A stretch of 64,000 nt of DNA from Natrinema sp. HArc-T2 (lineage in GTDB: Archaea; Halobacteriota; Halobacteria; Halobacteriales; Natrialbaceae). The notes beneath the pieces are model-generated. The model was not told the origin of the DNA. It saw nothing but the letters and a program-made list of their open reading frames with translations, and made no database searches. The position numbers and the translations under genes are program-made. Location of the stretch: contig NZ_JBGUAZ010000011.1 of the NCBI RefSeq assembly GCF_041821085.1, positions 1 through 64,000 on the forward strand, given 5' to 3'. This document shows positions 33,242-42,608 of this stretch, one piece after another; the stretch's first letter is position 1; each line of letters starts with the position of its first letter.

Positions 33242-34129
33242 ATGGACCGACGAGACGCTGTCCGACGCGTCGGTGTCGTCGTACTTGTGGTAAATTTCTT
33301 GCTGGCCGTCGCGAAAGGTGCGGTGTGGTGGACAACGGGGAGCTACGCCGTCGGCTCGGAAGCGGTCAATAGCATTGCAGACACGGTCTACAGCGTCGTC
33401 GTGCTCGCTGGGCTGTACGTTACCACCCAACCGCCGGATTTCGAACATCCACACGGCCACGAGCGCATCGAGCCGTTCGTCTCGCTGTTCGTTGCCGCCG
33501 GCGTACTCGCCGCAGGTGGCACCGTTCTCTACCGATCAGTGATGACGCTCGTCGCGGGAGATTACGCAGTGTTCGCTGGTCCGTGGGCGGTCGGCGTGCT
33601 CGTCACGAGCGCGGTGGTGAAGTTCGGGCTCTTCCGGTACTGTCTGCGGGTTGCCGATGCGTACAACTCACCCGCGACGACCGCGACAGCGCTCGATAAT
33701 CGCAACGACATTCTGACCGCGGCTGCGGCGCTTGTGGGCGTTTTGGGTGCCGCCGCAGGGTACCCGTTCCTGGATCCGTTAGCTGGTGCCGTCGTCGCGC
33801 TGGGAATCTTCTATACGGGCTACGACATCGTCAGCGAGAACATCGACTATCTCGTCGGTGCAGCGCCGCCACCCGAACTCCGTGAGGAGATCCGTGAGCG
33901 GGCGCTCGCCCACCCAGAGGTCTACGGCGCCCACGACGTCGTTGCCCACTACGTCGGTCCAGAAATCGACGTCAGCTTGCACATCGAAGTCGAGGGCGAC
34001 CTGACGCTCCAACAAGCCCACGATATCGAGTCGACGATTGCGGCGGATATCCGTGACATCCCCGAGGTCGACGATGTATTCGTCCACGTCGATCCACGGG
34101 AGCTCGGCGAGTGGAAAGAGAACAAATAG
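33242..34129 (+). CDS. Cation diffusion facilitator transporter, probably manganese type
   Basis: A 295-residue CDF protein with six membrane segments (about 10-205) and a C-terminal cytoplasmic domain (about 210-290, HDVVAHYVGPEIDVSLHIEVEG cut by family convention). Membrane site residues read EAVNSIAD in segment 2 and DNRND in segment 5, so the site is Asn-Asp/Asp-Asp instead of the Asp-Asp/His-Asp of zinc exporters. Bacterial Mn exporters such as MntE have this N-D-D-D set. HPHGHERIEP is the usual loop after segment 2. I infer manganese or iron efflux. The repeat A3 lies just upstream. Confidence 0.85.
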   Translation: MDRRDAVRRVGVVVLVVNFLLAVAKGAVWWTTGSYAVGSEAVNSIADTVYSVVVLAGLYVTTQPPDFEHPHGHERIEPFVSLFVAAGVLAAGGTVLYRSVMTLVAGDYAVFAGPWAVGVLVTSAVVKFGLFRYCLRVADAYNSPATTATALDNRNDILTAAAALVGVLGAAAGYPFLDPLAGAVVALGIFYTGYDIVSENIDYLVGAAPPPELREEIRERALAHPEVYGAHDVVAHYVGPEIDVSLHIEVEGDLTLQQAHDIESTIAADIRDIPEVDDVFVHVDPRELGEWKENK

Positions 34130-34168
34130 CGATGCCTCAGGAGACCAATCCAGCACCCAGAACCGAGT

Positions 34169-34678
34169 TCAATCCGAGAGTTGCACAGACCCAGTAATAC
34201 CATACCGCCGGACGGCCCACGAACCAGCTGCGAGGACGCCTGCCACTGCTGCAGGCCAGCGGTCAGTACTGAGATACAGATCCGGAGACGGTAGCCGATA
34301 CGTACTAATCGGGAAGAAAACGGCGTACGCCTCGCCGGTCGTCGTGAGCAACGCAACGTCGAGGGCATGGTGTGAGACTGCGCCGATAGCAGTCAGCGCA
34401 ATCGCTTGTCGTCGATAGTCGGGTGCGACCAGAAGCGATCCCAAGAGGACAACGAGCACACTCCCACCGAGCGTGTGCAGCGGTGCCCACGAAACGGGGC
34501 TGCCGGTTACCAACTCGAGAGGGCCAGTCGGGATCACGGGTGCAATCTTTCTGAAATCCGGCGACAGCGCACCGACCATCACGAGAGTGACCTGTGGCGC
34601 TCGAACTCGCTCGTATCGAACCGAAAGCAGCGTCCCGATGCTGTAGCCGACCAGCACGTGCGTGAGGAGATCGGGCAT
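34169..34678 (-). CDS. Membrane-bound metal-dependent hydrolase family protein (YdjM-like)
   Basis: A 169-residue protein with about four membrane segments. It shows the YdjM/PF04307-like pattern of His and Asp residues: LTHVLVGY near the N-terminus, SPDF, LHTLGGS, and AVSHHALDVAL. Functions in this family are unknown. The ATG at 34678 overlaps the stop of the upstream gene (TGATG), so the two are translationally coupled. Confidence 0.8.
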   Translation of the reverse strand: MPDLLTHVLVGYSIGTLLSVRYERVRAPQVTLVMVGALSPDFRKIAPVIPTGPLELVTGSPVSWAPLHTLGGSVLVVLLGSLLVAPDYRRQAIALTAIGAVSHHALDVALLTTTGEAYAVFFPISTYRLPSPDLYLSTDRWPAAVAGVLAAGSWAVRRYGITGSVQLSD

Positions 34679-35313
34679 CACCGATCACGCTGCTCCCGCT
34701 GTCGCTCGGCATGCGAGCAGTCTCGGTGTTGCTTGATCGAGCCGTCAGCGGATGTGCCACCGTCTTGTGACTGACCGGAGACGACACCGGATGTGTCACC
34801 GTTCGTCGGCGCCGTGGGTCGGGGAACGAGCGCCTTTCGGGCCCGATCGACGCGCCAGTCCCGGACGAGTCGTGCGAGAACCCAGCACCCGGCGACGAAC
34901 GAGATGCCGATCATATAAAACGATTCCCACAGGGCAGTAGAGATCGTTCGAGTCGCGTCGAGTGTCGACGCGTCTTCGAGCGTTCCGAACACCGTCACGC
35001 GATCGCCCGTCTCGAGGGGGCCGGTCGACCGCTTGAGGCTATCAGCAGTATGGACCACTGAGAACCTGCCGTTCCCGTTCGGCTGCGTTGCGATCATAAG
35101 GGGGTCAGTCTCGACGACAGACCCATCAAGAACGACACGCTCACCGATATACGATTCGCGATTCGACGTCACGTCGGCTTCGTCCGGATACGTTGTTTCC
35201 AGCGGATCAACGACTGCTGTGCTCGCCCAAGACAGGAGACCGACGAGAGTGATAAGGAGGACGACACCGGCCAGAAGCCGACCGGACTGACCGAACGGTT
35301 CACGTGTGGACAT
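34678..35313 (-). CDS. Membrane protein with OB-like external domain
   Basis: A 211-residue protein with an N-terminal membrane segment (LLAGVVLLITLVGLLSWAS), a beta-rich domain of about 95 residues (GERVVLDGSVVETDPLMIAT, RVTVFGTLED), a second membrane segment (FYMIGISFVAGCWVLARLV) and a charged, disordered tail. The middle part resembles OB-fold domains that follow a membrane anchor, like CcmE or NfeD-type domains; no heme His is evident. I cannot name the family. It is coupled to the YdjM-like gene downstream. Confidence 0.75.
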   Translation of the reverse strand: MSTREPFGQSGRLLAGVVLLITLVGLLSWASTAVVDPLETTYPDEADVTSNRESYIGERVVLDGSVVETDPLMIATQPNGNGRFSVVHTADSLKRSTGPLETGDRVTVFGTLEDASTLDATRTISTALWESFYMIGISFVAGCWVLARLVRDWRVDRARKALVPRPTAPTNGDTSGVVSGQSQDGGTSADGSIKQHRDCSHAERQREQRDR

Positions 35314-35616
35314 TCACTCTCATGACTGTCGCCTGAGACATAGCCGTTGTGCAGGATATGCTGACTATCAGCGACAGCTTCCACACCTGCCTTTGGTTCA
35401 TCGGAGTGGTCAGCGTACTTCTGAACAGCTGGAAGAAACGTTTCGATCCAGTCACTTGCGAAACTCAGCCGATGGCTCAATCTCGGACAGGTGGCGCACC
35501 AGCAAACCACGCTGACTGTTGGTCATCGAGACGGATACGTTTCAAAGGGATCAACGCTTTTGCAGACCGCTCGAGGGGGCCAACACTATACGTGTTGGTA
35601 TCGAACGGTTGATGCT
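35314..35616. other. Gap of about 300 bases
   Basis: No gene is assigned. On the minus strand the stretch 35335-35470 reads SDWIETFLPAVQKYADHSDE and a little more without stops, and might be a decayed coding remnant. On the plus strand the phosphoesterase frame stays open upstream to 35491 but without conserved features. Confidence 0.4.
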
Positions 35617-36951
35617 ATGGCCGACGATAAGACCGGCCCAGTTTACTACGTGATCAGTGATCTCCACATCGGCGGCGACGAACAATTAGCGAAGGTTGAC
35701 TTTCTCGACGAATTGCTCGACTTTCTCGAGCGCCTCGAGACGACCGACGAGGACGCAGAGTTACTGATCAACGGCGATGCGTTCGGACTGTGGGAGTTCA
35801 CCGAGCTCGACGGACTGGCGAAATTCGATGTCCTGACTGAAACGTATCCTGAGCTGTTCGAGCAGTTACGTGCGACCGGTGAATCAGTACCAATCACGCT
35901 GTTGCCGGGAAACCACGACAGCGAACTTGCCGCATATGACGAGTACGTCGAGCGGTTGGCTGAATACAACGTCGACCTCGTTCAGGCCGAGTCGATCACC
36001 CGGCCAGTCGGCAACCGGGAGATCTGGTTCGAACATGGACACCAGCAGGACCCGAACAACCGATTCGAGGATTTCGGGAATCCGTATGAGACACCGCTAG
36101 GGTACTTCTACAACACGCACGTGACGAGCCGGGCAGGCCAACTGTCAGACAGAGGACGGTACAATTGGTTGAAAGACGTGCAGGCAGTTACGCCGACCGA
36201 GCGTGTGCCTCACTGGCTCCTCTCGAAGTACTTCTACCGAGAAATGAACCCCATCTTGAGATATGCTGTGATCCCGTTTCTGTTACTCTTCAATATCAGC
36301 GTCGTTCTCGCGGTGCTGGCGGGATTAGATGTAGCTGGCATCTGGACGATACCAGTCGAGACGACGGATGCGGTGCTCTCCCAATTGGGCTTGGTTGGGG
36401 AGGCTGTTCACTTCGTCCTCGTCGTTAACGCGGCGGTCGCCGGCGTTATTCTTCTTGTGGGGATTCCCGTTTATTTTATCCTTCGGGATCTCGGAGAGAC
36501 TATCGATCGATTCGGGATTTCCGAGACGGACCTCACCGTCGACCCTGATGAACCGTACAAGGAGGCTGCCCGCGAAGTGTTTGCTGACCAGCCGGAGACA
36601 GCAGTTTTCTGTTACGGTCACACCCATCGTCCGACGATGAACGAGGTTGACGGCAGGTTGCTCGTCAACACTGGAACGTGGCTCAAGCGCCTCCATCGAC
36701 GAGACGTCATCGCGGGGGTACTCCCGCCAGTGTTCTACCCGTCGTATCAGCTGTGTGTCGTTCGCATCACGTCTACACCAGAGGGCGTGGTAGTCGAGTA
36801 CGAGGAGATAGAGAAACCGAGCCCCAGCACGGACGAGATCACCTTTATCGAGCGTCTTCTCACGCTGGGTCGCGAACCGAGACCGGAGTTGCCGGGGCGA
36901 TCGGTCGTCGACGATGAGGTACCAGAATCTGCTTCCAACGCGGGTGAATGA
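35617..36951 (+). CDS. Membrane-anchored calcineurin-type metallophosphoesterase
   Basis: A 444-residue protein with metallophosphoesterase motifs in order: DLHIGG, NGDAFGLWE, GNHDSE, HGHQQD and, far downstream, GHTHRP. Two membrane segments (YAVIPFLLLFNISVVLAVLAG and VHFVLVVNAAVAGVILLVG region, about residues 215-285) interrupt the catalytic domain between the fourth and fifth motifs. The active site would form on the cytoplasmic side at the membrane. The substrate may be a lipid or nucleotide phosphoester; UDP-diacylglucosamine hydrolase-like proteins share the motif set. The start MADDKTGPVYYVISD is chosen because the first metal motif follows within 15 residues. Confidence 0.85.
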   Translation: MADDKTGPVYYVISDLHIGGDEQLAKVDFLDELLDFLERLETTDEDAELLINGDAFGLWEFTELDGLAKFDVLTETYPELFEQLRATGESVPITLLPGNHDSELAAYDEYVERLAEYNVDLVQAESITRPVGNREIWFEHGHQQDPNNRFEDFGNPYETPLGYFYNTHVTSRAGQLSDRGRYNWLKDVQAVTPTERVPHWLLSKYFYREMNPILRYAVIPFLLLFNISVVLAVLAGLDVAGIWTIPVETTDAVLSQLGLVGEAVHFVLVVNAAVAGVILLVGIPVYFILRDLGETIDRFGISETDLTVDPDEPYKEAAREVFADQPETAVFCYGHTHRPTMNEVDGRLLVNTGTWLKRLHRRDVIAGVLPPVFYPSYQLCVVRITSTPEGVVVEYEEIEKPSPSTDEITFIERLLTLGREPRPELPGRSVVDDEVPESASNAGE

Positions 36952-37151
36952 GTAGAGTCGACGTTCAGATTCGACCAGCGACAGCACCTCTTCGAAACAT
37001 GGACCCCAGCCCCAGTCCCGTGGTCAGCAGGTCAGCTCTGACCAAGCTGGTTTAAATCGAAAACATATGTCAGAGTGTGTCGTGGACCGTCATCCTCGTC
37101 CACCTGCGTTCGTGATAATGACTAACTCACCACACAGTATTGCAGTGATCG

Positions 37152-39326
37152 ATGGCAAGTTCAGAAGATAATCCCTCAGAGCACAACGCGGAGACACTGT
37201 CGATTGACGCTGGAGGGACGTTGACCGACACGTTCCTCATGGACTCGAACGGAGAGTTTACCGTCGGCAAAGCGAAGACGACCCCCGACGATGAATCACG
37301 AGGGTTCATCAAATCGTCCAAAGACGCACTAGATTCTTGGGATCTGGACGTGGACGATGCGTTCCCGAATCTCGTTTCGACGGTTTACTCGGGGACGGCG
37401 ATGCTCAATCGACTGGTCGAGCGCGAAAGTGAAGTCGACGTTGGCATCCTCACTACCGGAGGGATGGAAGACACACTCCGGATGGGGCGTGGCCGGCAGT
37501 CGTATACCGGTTTTTCGTACTCGGATCGCCTACACGTTAATACGCACAAACATCCCGAGCCGCTGATTCCCCGGAACCGTATTCGGGGCGTTCGAGAACG
37601 GATCGACGTCAAAGGGAACGAACTGATCCCCCTCGAAGAGTACGAAGATGACATCAGGGAGGGCGTCAACGACCTTCTCGATCAAGGCGTCGACGAGATC
37701 GCAGTGATGTTCCTTCACTCCTACCAGGAAGACAAACACGAGCAACGGACGAAGGAGGTCGCCGAGGAGGTCATCGAAGAACGGGGCGCGGACACGACGG
37801 TTATGCTGTCAAGCGAGTACTATCCCACCCTGAAGGAGCTCCCCCGACTGAACACACTCGTTGCGGAAGCGTTCGCCGCGGAGCCATCACGGGAACAGCT
37901 GACGAGGGTTCAACAGTCCGTTGACGACCACGGTGGCGAAGTCGGCGTCCGGGTCATGGCGAGTCATGGTGGGACGATCGACATCTACGCAAACGAGCTG
38001 GCGCGGACGCTGATCTCCGGTCCCATCGGTGGGATGATCGGAGCGAACTACTTCGGCAAAGAACTCGGCTACGAGAACCTCGTCTGTACCGACATCGGGG
38101 GGACGAGCTTCGACATGGGGATCATCATCGACAACGACTGGAAAATCGATTACAGTCCGGAGATGGCTCGGCTCCTCCTGTCGTTGCCGATGGTCAATAT
38201 GGAGAGTGTCGGGTCGGGGACCGGTAGTTACGTCCGGGTGAACCCGACGTTCGACAAAATCGAGCTTGGCCCGGAGAGTGCGGGTGACCAGGTCGGCGTC
38301 TGTGCAACCGAAACCGACGTCGAGACGGTAACAGTAACCGACTGCCACGTTGCGCTGGGCTGGATCGACCCCGAAAACTTCCTCGGTGGAGACATGCCCA
38401 TCAGTCGTGAAGTCGCCGAAGAAGCGATCGAAGAACAGGTCGCGGATAAGCTGGATATGGGCGTTTACGAGGCTGCGGAAGGGGTTATCAAAATCCTCGA
38501 GAACAAGCTGCAAAACGACCTCGAGGCCGTCGTGACCGGCGAGGGATACGCACCGTCGAACTTCAAGTGCCTCTCCTACGGTGGGGGCGGACCGGTTCAC
38601 ACGGCTGGATACACCAAAAGCCTCGGCTTCGACGAGGTCCTTATTCCGGAGTGGGCGGCTGGGTTCTCCGCGTTCGGCTGTGGTGCAGCCGACTACGAAT
38701 ACCGGTACGACCAGACGACCAGCATCGACATCGACGCCGATCTGTCGATAGAAGAAGCGGCCCAAACCGCCGGGGAAGAACTAACGCAGGTCTGGAAGAA
38801 CCTCGAGGGCAAGGTCGAAGACGAGTTCGCCAAAAGCGACATCGGACTGGAGGAAGTCGAGTTCCAGTACAACATCCTCGGACAGTACCAGGGACAGCTC
38901 AACAGTATCGACATCCGGTCGCCCGTTGACCGAGTCGATACCCCGGAAAAACTGGAGGAGCTGATCGACACGTTCGAAGAAGGCTACCGGCGGCAGTACT
39001 CCGAAGAAGCGCGTTCCCCGGAGCTCGGACACACGATCACGCAGGCGTCTGTCCGTGGCGTCCGAGACGTGGTCAAACCCGAAATACCGACAGAAGAAGT
39101 ACAGGGCGCCGAGCCCCCCGAGGACGCCCACAAGGGGTCCCGCGAGGCCTACTGGGACGGCGTGTGGATCAAGACTGACGTCTACGATCTCCACGCACTC
39201 AACCCCGGGAACGAGGTCAGCGGTCCCGCCGTTCTCGAGGGTGAGGCAACGACGTACATCGTTCCACCGAACTACGAGACGTGGCTCGACGAGCACCGCG
39301 TCCACCACCTCACACGGGAGGAATAG
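37152..39326 (+). CDS. acxA: Acetone carboxylase beta subunit (hydantoinase A-like)
   Basis: A 724-residue HyuA-type protein with the acetate/sugar kinase-like phosphate motif LSIDAGGTLTDTF at the N-terminus and CTDIGGTSFDMGI in the middle; both match the ATP-dependent hydantoinase/acetone carboxylase family. It phosphorylates substrate and bicarbonate in the carboxylation of acetone to acetoacetate. The assignment to acetone carboxylase, not oxoprolinase or hydantoinase, comes from the gamma subunit two genes downstream. Length equals that of bacterial AcxA (about 717). The gap to acxB is 145 bases. A ribosome-binding sequence gtgatc ends 2 bases before the ATG. Confidence 0.9.
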   Translation: MASSEDNPSEHNAETLSIDAGGTLTDTFLMDSNGEFTVGKAKTTPDDESRGFIKSSKDALDSWDLDVDDAFPNLVSTVYSGTAMLNRLVERESEVDVGILTTGGMEDTLRMGRGRQSYTGFSYSDRLHVNTHKHPEPLIPRNRIRGVRERIDVKGNELIPLEEYEDDIREGVNDLLDQGVDEIAVMFLHSYQEDKHEQRTKEVAEEVIEERGADTTVMLSSEYYPTLKELPRLNTLVAEAFAAEPSREQLTRVQQSVDDHGGEVGVRVMASHGGTIDIYANELARTLISGPIGGMIGANYFGKELGYENLVCTDIGGTSFDMGIIIDNDWKIDYSPEMARLLLSLPMVNMESVGSGTGSYVRVNPTFDKIELGPESAGDQVGVCATETDVETVTVTDCHVALGWIDPENFLGGDMPISREVAEEAIEEQVADKLDMGVYEAAEGVIKILENKLQNDLEAVVTGEGYAPSNFKCLSYGGGGPVHTAGYTKSLGFDEVLIPEWAAGFSAFGCGAADYEYRYDQTTSIDIDADLSIEEAAQTAGEELTQVWKNLEGKVEDEFAKSDIGLEEVEFQYNILGQYQGQLNSIDIRSPVDRVDTPEKLEELIDTFEEGYRRQYSEEARSPELGHTITQASVRGVRDVVKPEIPTEEVQGAEPPEDAHKGSREAYWDGVWIKTDVYDLHALNPGNEVSGPAVLEGEATTYIVPPNYETWLDEHRVHHLTREE

Positions 39327-39471
39327 AGAGAGCGACCTCTCGCCTTTCGTGTAGATATGCATCTACCACACTGTGGGTATCGCAGGCACTGTGATAACCC
39401 GGAAGTGAGGTGGGTGCACTGCACCAGCCCACATCTGGCTGTAGACAGATGAAGATGTCAGACAAGCAAAT

Positions 39472-42030
39472 ATGAGTTCAGAACAACATCCACCGGACGC
39501 GTCAGAAGAAGAAGAGTACGAACAGAGCGGAGAGAGCTTTCCTCGAATGCAGGAGGAAAAACGGAAGGTCCAAACGAAGCTAGAAAACGGCGAAGGCATC
39601 GGCTGGGATGGACAGACCCTTCGCGGACAGTTCGAGGACCTCGAAGAAAAGACCGAGAAGACGGGCCACTATGCTGGATTCGAGAAACTCTCGTTGAAAG
39701 ACGAGAACCCGATCGAATACGAGCAGATGTTCGCCCAGCTGCGTGGCGAACTGGTCAACGCGCGAGAAACCTCGAAAGAGGTCGCCGCGACCCCGATCGT
39801 CGAACAGGAAGGTGAGCTATGTTATGGTCTGTTCACACCGGAGGGTGACTCGATCGCCATCTCGACTGGGATCATCGTGCACATCCACACGATGAGTGAG
39901 GCGATCAAGTACATGATCAATCACGATTACGAGGAGAGTCCCGGGATCGAACCCGGCGACATCTTCGTGAACAACGACACACACGTGGGTAACGTCCATC
40001 CCTGTGACATCGCGACCCTCATCCCCATCTTCCACGAGGGCGAGCTTATCGCCTGGGCTGGCGGTGTCAACCACGTCATCGATACGGGTGCGGTCGGGCC
40101 TGGTAGCATGAACGTCTCACAGGCCTCCCGCTTCGGTGACGGGGCTTACTACACCGCCCGAAAAATCGGAGAGGAGCTCGAGATATACAACTCTTGGAAA
40201 AACGATTTCCCGGACAAGACCAGAACGCCGGACTTCCTGAAGCTCGACGAGCGGACGCGGATGACCGGCTGTCTGATGATCCGCAATGCCGTAAACGATC
40301 TCATCGACGATTACGGTATCGAGAAATTCAAGCAGCTCTCTCGTGAGGCGATCGAGGACGGTCGCCGGGGCTTCCGAAGTCGTATCCAGAAGACGATGCT
40401 GCCCGGAACCTACCGCGGTGCATCCTTCGTCGATGCACTCTACGAGGGACAGAAGAACCTTTCGCGAGCGTATGCGAGTGAGAACCACCTCATGCACGCT
40501 CCGTCGGAGCTACACGTCCGCGAGGATGGCTCCTTCCAAGTGTCCTTCGAGGGGGCAAACAAGTGGGGATGGCATCCGTATAACTGTACGCCAGCCGCCA
40601 TTCAGGGTGGTATCTGGGTGATGCTTACCCAAACGGTCATCCCGAACAAACTGGTCAACGACGGTGCCTACTACAGCTGTGACTTCCACTTACCGGAGGG
40701 TTCGTGGGCGAACACACAGAACACGGAGACAGCACACGCATATGCGTGGCACTTCCTCGTCTCCGCGTGGGCCCCGCTCTGGCAGCACCTCTCACGAGGG
40801 TACTTCTCCCGCGGGTTCCGCGAGGAGATCAACGCCGGGAACGCCAACACCTCGAACTGGCTGCAGGGCGGCGGTATCGACCAGTTCGACAAGCTTCACG
40901 CGGTCAACTCCTTCGAAGCGGCGTGTGAAGGTACCGGTGCCCGCTACGTCGACGACGGCGAGCCCCACGCCGCGGCGATCTGGAATCCCGAAGGCGACAT
41001 GGGTGACGCCGAAGTCTGGGAGATGACCGAACCGCTGCCGTTCCTCGGGCGGAACGTCAAGCCCAACACGGGTGGCGCAGGCCGACGGACGGGCGGCGCA
41101 GGCTTCGAGTCGATGCGAACGATCAAGGACGTGAGCCGATGGTTGCTCTACGAGATGGGCAACGGCTACATGTCGAGTGACAGTGGCCTCTTCGGCGGCT
41201 ATCCCGCCGCCTCGGGCTACATCCTCAACGCCCAGGACACCGACCTCAAGGAGCGCTTCGAGAACGGTGAGGACTATCCCCAATCCGACCTTGACCCCGA
41301 AAGCGGCGACTTCGAATCCAAGATCGAGGGCGAGATCACCCGTCGTCCCGAAGGGATCAGCACGCCCAAGGAGTTCGACGACTACGACATGTACCTGAAC
41401 TACCTCCGTGGTGGTTCGGGCCTCGGCGACCCGCTGGAGCGGGAACCCGAGAAGGTCGTCGAGGACATCCACGACGGCTACGTCCTGCCCCGCCACGCCA
41501 AGGACGCCTACGCCGTCGTCGTCAACAAAGTCGACGACGAGGCCAAACACAACTCCGCCGTGCAGGGTGAGTGGGAACTCGACGAGGAAGCGACCGAAGA
41601 ACTCCGCGAAGAGCGGATGGAAGAACGCGAAGAGAGAGCCCAGCCGGTCTCCGAGTGGTACGAGGACGAACGCCTGCGCATTCGTGACGACGAGGATCTG
41701 ATCGAGGACGTCAAAAAGACCTACGAGAGCAGCATGCGAATGAGCAAGCAGTTCACCGAGTTCTACTGCGACTTCTGGGAGCTGCCGGACGACTTCCGGT
41801 TCTCGCTGAGTGAGGACGCCGAAAAGTCGCTCGAAAACCGGTTCAAGACCGGCATGAAAAAGAAGTGGAAGAACCCGACGAAGAGCCACGAAACCTGGCT
41901 CGGGGTCGGTCGAGATGACGAGCCCGAGGTGCCCTACACGTGGACCAGTGAGAGATCGATTCAGGATCTGTCAGGTCCCGATGCATCGTTCGAGACGGCG
42001 TCGAAGGAACCAGCAACGGACGACGACTAA
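39472..42030 (+). CDS. acxB: Acetone carboxylase alpha subunit (hydantoinase B-like)
   Basis: An 852-residue HyuB-type protein: EGELCYGLFTPEGDSIAIST, HVHTMSEA-like segment, FVNNDTHVGNVHPCD with likely metal-binding residues, TGAVGPGSMNVSQASRFGDG, and a long C-terminal region with LPRHAKDAYAVVV. In bacterial acetone carboxylase this subunit holds the Mn-containing carboxylation site. It is about 75 residues longer than AcxB of Xanthobacter, mainly through a charged N-terminal extension and a Glu/Arg-rich coiled stretch near 700-730. A second gene for a very similar protein lies at 45991. Confidence 0.9.
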   Translation: MSSEQHPPDASEEEEYEQSGESFPRMQEEKRKVQTKLENGEGIGWDGQTLRGQFEDLEEKTEKTGHYAGFEKLSLKDENPIEYEQMFAQLRGELVNARETSKEVAATPIVEQEGELCYGLFTPEGDSIAISTGIIVHIHTMSEAIKYMINHDYEESPGIEPGDIFVNNDTHVGNVHPCDIATLIPIFHEGELIAWAGGVNHVIDTGAVGPGSMNVSQASRFGDGAYYTARKIGEELEIYNSWKNDFPDKTRTPDFLKLDERTRMTGCLMIRNAVNDLIDDYGIEKFKQLSREAIEDGRRGFRSRIQKTMLPGTYRGASFVDALYEGQKNLSRAYASENHLMHAPSELHVREDGSFQVSFEGANKWGWHPYNCTPAAIQGGIWVMLTQTVIPNKLVNDGAYYSCDFHLPEGSWANTQNTETAHAYAWHFLVSAWAPLWQHLSRGYFSRGFREEINAGNANTSNWLQGGGIDQFDKLHAVNSFEAACEGTGARYVDDGEPHAAAIWNPEGDMGDAEVWEMTEPLPFLGRNVKPNTGGAGRRTGGAGFESMRTIKDVSRWLLYEMGNGYMSSDSGLFGGYPAASGYILNAQDTDLKERFENGEDYPQSDLDPESGDFESKIEGEITRRPEGISTPKEFDDYDMYLNYLRGGSGLGDPLEREPEKVVEDIHDGYVLPRHAKDAYAVVVNKVDDEAKHNSAVQGEWELDEEATEELREERMEEREERAQPVSEWYEDERLRIRDDEDLIEDVKKTYESSMRMSKQFTEFYCDFWELPDDFRFSLSEDAEKSLENRFKTGMKKKWKNPTKSHETWLGVGRDDEPEVPYTWTSERSIQDLSGPDASFETASKEPATDDD

Positions 42031-42047
42031 TACAGAGGTGAATACAA

Positions 42048-42563
42048 ATGCCAGAATCATACCCACGCGAACACATTGAGGACCTGGTCGACGACAATCT
42101 AGAGTGGAGCGAGTTGCACAACATGATGAGCGACTTCAAGGACGCGGACCGGTTCCAGCAGGTCCGTGACGTCCTTCAGGAACGGGTCGATTGGGACGAT
42201 CCGATCGTTATCCCGTATGCGGACCACCTGTACGTCGTCGCGAAGTCGGAGGACCGATGGGTCATCAAGTGCGACTGTGGCCACGAGTTCTGTGAACACG
42301 ACGAGAACTGGAAGCATGACGCACTGATCAACGTCCGGGATACGGAAGAAGAGTACCTCGAGATCTATCCGGAAGACATGCATCCCCATCCGGATTACAT
42401 GGAGCTTCGGGAGTACTTCTGCCCGGGCTGTCAGACGCTGCTCGAAGTGACCAACGTCATGCCGGGATACCCCATCATCCACGAGTTCGAACCGGACATC
42501 GAGACCTTCTACGAGGACTGGATCGGCGAGCCGATTCCGACGCCGGAGACGCAGTCGGCGTAA
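42048..42563 (+). CDS. acxC: Acetone carboxylase gamma subunit
   Basis: A 171-residue protein matching the small subunit of acetone carboxylases: N-terminal LVDDNLEWSELHNMMSDFKD, then two zinc-type clusters CDCGHEFCEHDENW and CPGCQTLLEV, and the closing HEFEPDIETFYEDW. It starts 17 bases after acxB. This subunit distinguishes acetone carboxylase from two-subunit oxoprolinases and from acetophenone carboxylase with its different subunits, and so anchors the assignment of the operon. Confidence 0.92.
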   Translation: MPESYPREHIEDLVDDNLEWSELHNMMSDFKDADRFQQVRDVLQERVDWDDPIVIPYADHLYVVAKSEDRWVIKCDCGHEFCEHDENWKHDALINVRDTEEEYLEIYPEDMHPHPDYMELREYFCPGCQTLLEVTNVMPGYPIIHEFEPDIETFYEDWIGEPIPTPETQSA

Positions 42564-42608
42564 GTTCTCGAGAGACCGCTTTCCCGTCTTTATGCGATCA
42601 AACGAACC

